A DNA stretch of 5,409 nucleotides, from positions 1 through 5,409 of the forward strand of contig CAJYKO010000129.1 of NCBI GenBank assembly GCA_913775215.1. The letters are read 5' to 3'. The notes under the pieces were generated by a model. That model had not been told where the DNA came from, ran no database searches, and worked only from the letters and a program-made list of their open reading frames with translations. The DNA is from an uncultured Devosia sp. Its GTDB lineage: Bacteria; Pseudomonadota; Alphaproteobacteria; Rhizobiales; Devosiaceae. Both the position numbers and the translations under genes were made by a program. Shown piece by piece: positions 1-5,409 of this stretch (within the stretch, counting starts at the first letter, position 1; the number at the start of each line of letters is the position of its first letter).

Positions 1-259
1 CGACGAACTCCTCGCCATCGAAGCCGAATGGCCAAATTTTACCTTGCGCCTCGCCCTTACCCGCGACACGCCCAGCCGACCCGGCGACTACGCTCGCCGC
101 GTCGATGGCCCGATCATCATGGAAACGATCACAACCCTCGGCGCTCCGCCGAGACACAACTTCATCTGCGGCAGCAACGCCTTCGTTAACGTCGCCGCCG
201 ACCGCGCGGTCGAGGCCGGTCTTCCCGCCGAGATCATCCGAACCGAGCGCTATGGCTAG
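1..259 (+). CDS. Ferredoxin-reductase-like FAD/NAD(P)-binding oxidoreductase, C-terminal part
   Basis: Only the last 85 residues are present; the reading frame enters at base 2 and ends with TAG at 257-259. The visible part resembles the end of the NAD(P)-binding domain of the ferredoxin-NADP reductase (FNR) superfamily. It has the Cys-Gly pair (visible residues 56-57, in FICGSNAFV) that lies near the nicotinamide in these enzymes. After it come a helix rich in Ala and Val and the typical ending IRTERYG. Such proteins pass electrons between NAD(P)H, a flavin and a partner such as a ferredoxin or a fused iron-sulfur domain. The FAD domain and any fused domain are outside the window, so the exact reaction cannot be named. 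The gene converges on the sugar transporter operon and its stop codon overlaps the stop of the ATPase gene by 4 bases. I see no functional link to sugar uptake. Family assignment is fairly secure; the specific role is unknown. Confidence 0.75.
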   Translation, partial: DELLAIEAEWPNFTLRLALTRDTPSRPGDYARRVDGPIIMETITTLGAPPRHNFICGSNAFVNVAADRAVEAGLPAEIIRTERYG

Positions 260-1314
260 GCGCGGATCACCCGTCCCTCGGCATCGAACAGATGCACCTG
301 CCCCTCGGGCAGCGCGATATGCATCTCCTGATGCAATTGCAGATCCGGCGCACCGTCGAGTTTGATCGTGACAGTCTCGCCATTGGGCAGTTCGACATAG
401 GCCAGCGCATATTCGCCGAACTGTTCGATCACCGCGAGCGTCCCACTTAGATGCGCGGTTTCCGGGCTCGCCAGTTCGAGATGCTCTGGCCGTGCGCCGA
501 TGGTTTTCACCTTCGACACATCCACGCCGCTCAATGTTAACGGAATGTTACCCGGAAGCCGCAGCTGATTGCCCTCAGGCGTCACCTTGATAAAGTTCAT
601 CCGCTGGCTGGCAATGAACCCGGCGACGAAGGTGTTGACCGGGTTACGATAGAGCTCGAGTGGCGAGCCCACCTGCTCGATATTACCTGCATTCAGCACC
701 ACGATCCGATCGGCCAACGTCATGGCCTCGACCTGGTCATGCGTCACGTAAATCATTGTGGCATCAAGCGTATCGTGCAGCCGCGCGATCTCGACCCGCG
801 TCTGTGCGCGCAGGGATGCGTCAAGATTTGACAGCGGCTCATCGAACAAAAACACCTTCGGATTGCGCACGATCGCCCGGCCGATTGCCACGCGCTGGCG
901 CTGTCCGCCAGAGAGCGCCTTGGGCATGCGATCAAGATAAGGCTCGATCTGCAAAATCCGCGCCGCCTCCTTAACCCGCTGATCGACCTCTTCTTTCGGC
1001 GTCTTCTTGAGTTTGAGTCCAACGGCCATGTTCTCGTAGACCGTCATATGCGGATAAAGCGCATAAGACTGGAACACCATGGCAATGCCGCGCTGGGGCG
1101 AGGGCACGTCGTTTACGACGCGCCCTTCGATCGAAACCTCCCCGTCCGTAATCGGTTCGAGCCCGGCAATCATGCGCAGCAGCGTCGATTTCCCGCAGCC
1201 CGAAGGCCCGACAAAAACAACGAATTCCCCGCTTTTGATATCGAGATCGACCCCATGGACCACCTCGAGATTCCCATAGGATTTTCTGACTTTGCGGAGC
1301 GTCACATCGGCCAT
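256..1314 (-). CDS. CUT1-family sugar ABC transporter ATP-binding protein (MalK/UgpC type)
   Basis: A complete 352-residue ATPase, the usual length for the MalK/UgpC/MsmK group, which powers import of oligosaccharides or glycerol phosphates from the cytoplasmic face of the inner membrane. All nucleotide-binding motifs are intact: Walker A GPSGCGKST at residues 36-44, Q-loop Gln82, signature LSGGQ at 134-138, Walker B ending in Asp158-Glu159, D-loop SNLD at 162-165 and switch His192. After about residue 235 comes the C-terminal OB-fold (TOBE-like) regulatory region of this group, with GARPEHLEL at 273-281. The ATG at 1314 is preceded by a near-perfect ribosome binding site 5 bases upstream. 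It is the last gene of the operon, 10 bases after the mannosidase, and presumably serves the two permeases encoded upstream. ATPases of this group are often shared among several transporters, so it may also energise others. The substrate cannot be read from this protein. Confidence 0.96.
   Translation of the reverse strand: MADVTLRKVRKSYGNLEVVHGVDLDIKSGEFVVFVGPSGCGKSTLLRMIAGLEPITDGEVSIEGRVVNDVPSPQRGIAMVFQSYALYPHMTVYENMAVGLKLKKTPKEEVDQRVKEAARILQIEPYLDRMPKALSGGQRQRVAIGRAIVRNPKVFLFDEPLSNLDASLRAQTRVEIARLHDTLDATMIYVTHDQVEAMTLADRIVVLNAGNIEQVGSPLELYRNPVNTFVAGFIASQRMNFIKVTPEGNQLRLPGNIPLTLSGVDVSKVKTIGARPEHLELASPETAHLSGTLAVIEQFGEYALAYVELPNGETVTIKLDGAPDLQLHQEMHIALPEGQVHLFDAEGRVIRA
291..325. repeat. Two-tier inverted repeat near the convergent gene ends
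   Basis: GATGCA (291-296) pairs with TGCATC (320-325), and inside it CTGCCC (298-303) pairs perfectly with GGGCAG (307-312) around a 3-base loop. It lies about 32 bases past the stop of the + strand oxidoreductase and within the final codons of the ATPase gene. It has no following T-tract on either strand, so it is not a standard intrinsic terminator. A further GATGCA copy at 330-335 could compete for the outer stem. Part of the pattern is imposed by the coding sequence, and it may be chance. Confidence 0.35.
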
Positions 1315-1319
1315 GAAAA

Positions 1320-1326
1320 CCTCCTC
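1320..1326 (-). promoter_or_regulatory. Strong ribosome binding site of the ATPase gene, overlapping the mannosidase stop codon
   Basis: On the minus strand the sequence reads GAGGAGG, then a 5-base spacer, then the ATG at 1314. The TGA stop of the mannosidase (1327-1325) shares two bases with this site. A ribosome finishing the mannosidase therefore sits on the initiation site of the ATPase, so the two genes are probably translationally coupled. The site also supports the chosen ATPase start. Confidence 0.85.
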
Positions 1327-4300
1327 AAACTTCCAAAAGCAGTGTCGTGATTTCGAAGGGGCGCAGCTTCAAGGTCACGCTATTGTCCTTGATTGCCAGG
1401 GGCTTGCTGGGCTCTTCTTCCATCAGGTTGACCGTGCGGACGCTTCTAACCTTGACCCCGAAGGAAATGGTCGCCTCGGCGCGGATATTGGCGTGCTCAA
1501 ACACTCGCAGCACCACGGCGTCGGACTTTTCGGCCTTTTTGACTGTCTCGATGGTGACGTTATCCACGTCCACCTGGGCAAAGCTAAACTGGGCAAGTTC
1601 ATCCGCCTTCGCTGCTGAAGGCGTCAGATTGCCGATCACGGCGAGGGGGTTGTTGAAGCGTTCGGCCGCGCGATGCACTTGGGCCAGGTCTGCTACGCCT
1701 TCATGGATGAAAAGAGCGTAGCGGATGCGATGTTCGCCGAGATCGGCATCGGGGCTCGGGAAGGTCGAACCGCGCACCAGCGTCAGCCGCACCGACTGCT
1801 CGTGGCAGTCATAGGCATATTTGCTGTCATTGATCAGCGCCGCGCCGAAATCGGCTTCGGAGATGTCCACCCAGCGATGCATCGAGGCCTCGAACCGCGC
1901 GCGGTCCCAGGTCGTGTTGCGATGGGTCGGCCGCTTGACGTGGCCAAACTGGATTTCCGAACGGATTTCGGAGGTGTTGAGATCAAACGGGAACTGCGCC
2001 TTGATGACCTGCTGCCGCTCCTGCCAGTCGATGAAGGTGTCGAACTCCACCTGACGCGCACCGGCGGCAAGCGAAATCACCTGCACAATCAATGACTTCT
2101 GATATTTCCGTTCGACCCGGATAGCCGCGCGATGCGGCCCGGTTTCGACGACGGAAATCTTGGTCGGGCTATCGGCGAGCGGCCAGAACTGCTCCTCGAA
2201 ATAGCGGTCGATATCCCAGGCGTCCCATTCCATGGGCTTGTCTTCATAGGCAATCAGGCGGTTGGCCGTCTTGCCCAGCGCCAGCACATCGCGCTGCCGC
2301 TTCTTGTCGAAAATCCCGGTGATTTCGCCGGACTTGTCGAAGTCGACGCGGATCAGGTCGTTCTCGAGATGCTTTTCGGAAACCGAAACGCTTGAGGTCA
2401 TGACGAGCGGCCCGGCCGTGACCTGCGCCGCCGTCCAACCGAGCGCTGCGATATTGCGCACTGGCGCCACAGATTCCGTCGTGCCATCGGCACGGGTAAT
2501 GGTCTGGATCGGGGTCGAACCATTGGCCGTCGCCAGCGCATTGCCATCGGCAACCTGGCCGAGGCTCACCAGTTCCGCCCGGTTCTGGCTCGTGAAATTG
2601 AGTACGCGAAGCTGGTCCTTGCCGGGCTTGGCAAAGGCCTGCGCTGCTGCGTGCCAAGGCCCGTTTTGGGACGAGAGCGTCGAGAAGATGCGGCCATATT
2701 CTTCGTCGCTATCGACATAGACTTCCGGAATGGACGTGCCCGGCAGGATGTCGTGAAACTGATTGATCAGCACCAGTTCCCAGAATTCGGCAAGCGTTTC
2801 AGTGGGATAGGCATGCCCCGCCTCTTTCAGCGCCATCACGCCAACGAATTCGAGCTCCCGCAAGCGCCGTTCGGCATTGCGGTTATTGGCCTTGTTCTTA
2901 GCCACCGAAGTCAGCGTGCCGCGGTGATACTGAAGATAAAGCTCGCCATTCCAGGTTGGAAACTTCGCTGGATTAGCGTTCATCGCCGCTCCGAGGCGAT
3001 CGAGGAAGGGCACGATGCCCTCGAGCTTGACCTTGGGCGCGCCGGGAATGCCGCGTTCAAGGCGCGTACCACGCTCGATCATGGCGCGCGTCGGCCCACC
3101 GCCGCCATCGCCATAGCCGTAGGACATGACCACCTGATCATAGGCTGCCTTAGGCTCATAGCGCTTCCACGCGCCCATGGTCTCCGAGACCGAAAGGTCA
3201 CCATTATAGGTCGTGAAAATCTGTTCGCTGTCATACCTTTGCGCGGTGATGAGCTGCGCCTTGGTCACCGTCCCATCGATACCGCGCCAGAAGAAGGTGT
3301 CATAGGGATGCCGGTCGGTGTCGTTCCATGAAAGCTTGGACGTCACGAAATATTCGAGCCCGGACTTCTCCATGATCTGTGGCAGGTTTGCCGAGTAGCC
3401 AAAGGTATCCGGCAGCCACACCGTCTTCGGCGTCACCTTGAAGTTTTCGATATGGAAGCGACGGCCGCGCATGATCTGGCGGACCAGCGATTCACCCGAG
3501 GCGATATTGACGTCCGGCTCCACCCACATGGCGCCTTCGATCTCGAACTGCCCGGATTTCACCTTCTTGAGCATGCGCTCCCAGATTTCCGGATAGTCCT
3601 TCTTCAAAAAGTCGAAGAGCACCGACTGGTTGTACATGAAGACGAACTGCGGATATTCCTCCATCAGGTTGAGGACCGTGGCAAAGCTACGGCCCGTCTT
3701 GTCGCGCGTATGCATCACGCGCCAGAGCCAACCCACGTCGAGATGGGTCGAGCCTACCGCCGTGATCTGCGGCTGCACTTCGGTATCGACGAGATCGTAG
3801 ATTTCTTTGGCGATCTTTTCGGCAGCCGGCAGGCCAGCCTCAAAAGCGTCCGTGTGCCCATCGCGGCGATCGAGCGCCCGCAATGCACGGTCGACGATGT
3901 TCAATATCGCCTGACGCCGAGGATCATTCTGATAGAGCCGCACCGCCACATCGAGTGGCGTTTGCAGGTCGTAGTAGAGCTTTTCGGCGCGTTCATTGCG
4001 CACGAAGAAGTCGACTTCAAAGCCCACCAGCGGTCGATCAAAGAACGTAAAGGCGTTGACCAGAATGACGTGCTTGTTGCCCGGCTTGGCATTGCGCTCG
4101 ATGACGAGTTCGGTGTGATTGCCGTCCAGCGCCTGCGCGATTTTTCCGTCCAAATAGGCGAGACATTGCGGGTCGGTGGAACCGGGCCGGTCCTGCCACT
4201 GGCTCGTGAAGTGCGCGACGAAAACCTTGCCCTTGGCGTCCTCGGGCACGGTAATTTCAGCTGCAAACCAGGTGTGTTCCTGATGCTTGGCCCAGACAGA

Positions 4301-4519
4301 ATGGCGGCCGAACTTTTCCCAGTTCTTCCAATCTGCCTTCAGCGCCTCGGCCGCCGAAAAACCATCGGCGCGTTGCACATGCCATTGGAACGGCACATTG
4401 GCGATCGGCGTGCGGATTTTCTTTTCGAGATCGGCGCAGAGGCGGAGCAGCTTGCCTTCCATCTTGAGGTCGTCATCGAGAAGACCGAGCTTGGTGGATT
4501 GGGGATTGGAATAGGTCAT
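1325..4519 (-). CDS. Cytoplasmic alpha-mannosidase, glycoside hydrolase family 38
   Basis: A 1064-residue enzyme that should release mannose from alpha-mannosides by a retaining, divalent-metal (usually zinc) dependent mechanism. The length and the roughly 250-residue N-terminal region before the catalytic core match the Ams1/MAN2C1-like branch of GH38. Family landmarks in order: THLDVGWLW with metal ligands His259 and Asp261; MWVEPD at 331-336; WLPDTFGYS with the likely nucleophile Asp371; YGYGDGGGGPT at 467-477, where Asp471 is a candidate acid/base; LYLQYHRGT at 527-535; QFHDILPGT with the third ligand His589. Beta-sandwich domains follow from about residue 632 to the end. There is no signal peptide, so it acts in the cytoplasm. 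The ATG at 4519 was chosen because it overlaps the permease stop as ATGA and has GGAG 7 bases upstream; an in-frame start at 4732 would overlap the permease gene by over 200 bases. The first metal motif departs from the common GHxHIDxAWLW form. Family certain; linkage and aglycone specificity unknown. Confidence 0.95.
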   Translation of the reverse strand: MTYSNPQSTKLGLLDDDLKMEGKLLRLCADLEKKIRTPIANVPFQWHVQRADGFSAAEALKADWKNWEKFGRHSVWAKHQEHTWFAAEITVPEDAKGKVFVAHFTSQWQDRPGSTDPQCLAYLDGKIAQALDGNHTELVIERNAKPGNKHVILVNAFTFFDRPLVGFEVDFFVRNERAEKLYYDLQTPLDVAVRLYQNDPRRQAILNIVDRALRALDRRDGHTDAFEAGLPAAEKIAKEIYDLVDTEVQPQITAVGSTHLDVGWLWRVMHTRDKTGRSFATVLNLMEEYPQFVFMYNQSVLFDFLKKDYPEIWERMLKKVKSGQFEIEGAMWVEPDVNIASGESLVRQIMRGRRFHIENFKVTPKTVWLPDTFGYSANLPQIMEKSGLEYFVTSKLSWNDTDRHPYDTFFWRGIDGTVTKAQLITAQRYDSEQIFTTYNGDLSVSETMGAWKRYEPKAAYDQVVMSYGYGDGGGGPTRAMIERGTRLERGIPGAPKVKLEGIVPFLDRLGAAMNANPAKFPTWNGELYLQYHRGTLTSVAKNKANNRNAERRLRELEFVGVMALKEAGHAYPTETLAEFWELVLINQFHDILPGTSIPEVYVDSDEEYGRIFSTLSSQNGPWHAAAQAFAKPGKDQLRVLNFTSQNRAELVSLGQVADGNALATANGSTPIQTITRADGTTESVAPVRNIAALGWTAAQVTAGPLVMTSSVSVSEKHLENDLIRVDFDKSGEITGIFDKKRQRDVLALGKTANRLIAYEDKPMEWDAWDIDRYFEEQFWPLADSPTKISVVETGPHRAAIRVERKYQKSLIVQVISLAAGARQVEFDTFIDWQERQQVIKAQFPFDLNTSEIRSEIQFGHVKRPTHRNTTWDRARFEASMHRWVDISEADFGAALINDSKYAYDCHEQSVRLTLVRGSTFPSPDADLGEHRIRYALFIHEGVADLAQVHRAAERFNNPLAVIGNLTPSAAKADELAQFSFAQVDVDNVTIETVKKAEKSDAVVLRVFEHANIRAEATISFGVKVRSVRTVNLMEEEPSKPLAIKDNSVTLKLRPFEITTLLLEV

Positions 4520-5328
4520 CCTTTGACTCCGACGCCGGCGAACCCTGTGTTCATGTTCCGCCGCAACAAGAAATAGACGGCGATGGCAGGCGCCGCATAG
4601 AGAATGGAAAAGGCCGTGAGGAAGCCATAGTTGATGGCGCCCTGCTGGCCGAACGCTGCGTAAAGCCCAACGGACATCGGGAAAGCGTCTTGCACACGCG
4701 CAAAGATCAACGGCAGCAGGAACTCGTTCCACGCCCCGGTGAAGCTGAAGAACCAGACCACCGCGATGCCGGCGCGCGACATGGGCAACACGATTTTCGT
4801 GACGATCTGAAGAAGGCTCGCCCCCTCGACATAGGCCGCCTCTTCAAGCTCGATGGGCACCGTGTCGAAGAAGTTCTTCAATAGTAGCAGGGTGAAGGGC
4901 AGATTGAGGATCGTCAGCGCGATGATGACGCCGAGCTGATTGAGGAGGCCCGAGCGCTGCGCCGCAAAATAGAGCGGCACGAGCACACCGGCTGATGGCA
5001 ACATGCGGAGAAGCACGAGCGTCCAGAGAAAAGCATTCCGCCCCGGAATTCTGAGCCGGGACAGCGGATAGGCCGCCGAAATCCCGACAACCACCGAAAG
5101 CGTTGCGGTACCCGCCGCAATGATCAGCGAATTCAGGAACTGCCGGCCGGCATTGCCGCTGACGGCGAGCCCAAAGTTGTCAAAGCTAAAGGCGCGCGGA
5201 AATTCGAGCTGGCCGGTCGAAAGCGGGTTGAAGGCGTTGAGGAGCAGCCAGGAAAAGGGGCTGACCCAGATCACCGCCATGAAAGTTAGGGCAATGGCGG
5301 TGAGGCGCGAGGGGCCGGTATTGTCCAT
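4516..5328 (-). CDS. CUT1-family sugar ABC transporter permease (MalG/UgpE type)
   Basis: A complete 270-residue inner-membrane protein, the normal size for the second permease of a carbohydrate ABC importer. About six membrane segments are visible, near residues 10-30, 65-89, 101-123, 133-153, 185-208 and 237-255. The cytoplasmic EAA loop that docks on the ATPase spans about 162-182 and reads EEAAYVEGASLLQIVTKIVLP in essence, with conserved Gly169 and the final Leu-Pro. The end, LRRNMNTGFAGVGVKG, is typical of the MalG subgroup, where the C-terminal tail reaches into the ATPase dimer. It pairs with the permease ending at 5328, with which it shares one base (TAATG), and its stop overlaps the mannosidase start (ATGA). 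The ATG at 5328 has GGGAG 8 bases upstream. The substrate is inferred from the mannosidase neighbour to be an alpha-mannoside; the permease itself does not show it. Confidence 0.95.
   Translation of the reverse strand: MDNTGPSRLTAIALTFMAVIWVSPFSWLLLNAFNPLSTGQLEFPRAFSFDNFGLAVSGNAGRQFLNSLIIAAGTATLSVVVGISAAYPLSRLRIPGRNAFLWTLVLLRMLPSAGVLVPLYFAAQRSGLLNQLGVIIALTILNLPFTLLLLKNFFDTVPIELEEAAYVEGASLLQIVTKIVLPMSRAGIAVVWFFSFTGAWNEFLLPLIFARVQDAFPMSVGLYAAFGQQGAINYGFLTAFSILYAAPAIAVYFLLRRNMNTGFAGVGVKG
4527..4530 (-). promoter_or_regulatory. Ribosome binding site of the mannosidase gene
   Basis: GGAG on the minus strand lies 7 bases before the ATG at 4519, inside the last codons of the upstream permease gene. 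It supports the start that overlaps the permease stop as ATGA (4519-4516) over the upstream in-frame start at 4732. Confidence 0.65.
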
Positions 5329-5409
5329 TATTTGGGCTCCCGCAGAAGACGAAGATAAAAGAGCGACAGGAAGCCGACGATCAGCAGCATGGCGACCGAG
5401 ATCGCCGAG
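5328..5409 (-). CDS. Sugar ABC transporter permease (MalF/UgpA type), C-terminal end
   Basis: Only the last 26 codons are inside the window, ending in TAA at 5330-5328. They encode one hydrophobic segment (AISVAMLLIVGFLSLFYLRL) followed by a short charged tail, LREPK. This is how first-position permeases of CUT1 sugar importers usually end: a final membrane helix and a few basic residues. The assignment rests on this fragment and on position: it is directly upstream of, and overlaps by one base, a MalG-type permease, and such pairs nearly always occur together as the two halves of the membrane channel. The EAA loop and other diagnostic parts are outside the window. Its stop overlaps the start of the next gene as TAATG, so the two are probably made in equal amounts. 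Confidence 0.8.
   Translation of the reverse strand, partial: SAISVAMLLIVGFLSLFYLRLLREPK
5337..5341 (-). promoter_or_regulatory. Ribosome binding site of the MalG-type permease gene
   Basis: GGGAG on the minus strand lies 8 bases before the ATG at 5328, within the final codons of the preceding permease gene. Together with the TAATG stop-start junction it supports the start and coupled translation of the two permeases. Confidence 0.65.

Noticed and set aside
105..365. An 86-codon + strand frame spanning the convergent junction
   Set aside because: Its product is rich in Ser, Arg, Pro and Ala without motifs, and it lies over two genes that each show clear family features in other frames.
1315..1324. 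Possible terminator or promoter between the mannosidase and the ATPase
   Set aside because: The gap is only 10 bases and is fully taken up by the ribosome binding site and spacer; no hairpin or promoter boxes fit.
2651..3331. A 226-codon open frame on the + strand, antisense to the mannosidase
   Set aside because: Same reasoning: a long chance frame opposite a high-GC gene, with no recognisable motif.
3452..4576. A 374-codon open frame on the + strand, antisense to the mannosidase
   Set aside because: It mirrors the codon structure of the GC-rich mannosidase gene, matches no family I recognise, and its product shows no domain-like organisation. The mannosidase on the other strand carries all the motifs of its family.
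4520..4732. 71-residue N-terminal extension of the mannosidase from an in-frame start at 4732
   Set aside because: It would lie wholly inside the permease gene in another frame, its sequence is Arg- and Cys-rich and out of character, and the ATG at 4519 has a good ribosome binding site and a classic ATGA overlap.

Overview
The window looks like a chromosomal segment of a GC-rich (around 60% by eye) alphaproteobacterium, probably of the order Hyphomicrobiales. This rests on codon and protein style, and on a carbohydrate uptake operon of a type common in soil and plant-associated members of that order. The genus cannot be fixed from the sequence alone.

Layout: nearly every base is coding. At the left edge (1-259, + strand) is the C-terminal end of a ferredoxin-reductase-like flavoprotein. 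The rest is one tightly packed minus-strand operon, read from right to left. It starts with the last 26 codons of a MalF/UgpA-type sugar permease (5328-5409). A complete MalG/UgpE-type permease (4516-5328), a large GH38 alpha-mannosidase (1325-4519) and a MalK/UgpC-type ATPase (256-1314) follow. The junctions are TAATG (1-base overlap), ATGA (4-base overlap) and a 10-base gap in which the ATPase ribosome binding site overlaps the mannosidase stop codon. This is what a translationally coupled unit looks like.

How the genes fit together: the two permeases and the ATPase form the membrane and motor parts of a CUT1-family ABC importer. The mannosidase has no signal peptide and lies between the second permease and the ATPase. 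The simplest reading is that an alpha-mannoside is imported intact and hydrolysed to mannose in the cytoplasm. The substrate-binding protein, and any regulator, would lie beyond base 5409. No promoter is visible inside the operon.

The left-hand gene and the operon converge, and their stop codons overlap in the palindrome CTAG (256-259), so there is no intergenic room for a terminator. I see no mobile element, RNA gene, CRISPR array or clearly undescribed system. The points most worth a second look are the divergent metal-binding motif of the mannosidase, its placement inside the transporter operon, and the overlapping convergent ends with a two-tier inverted repeat nearby.
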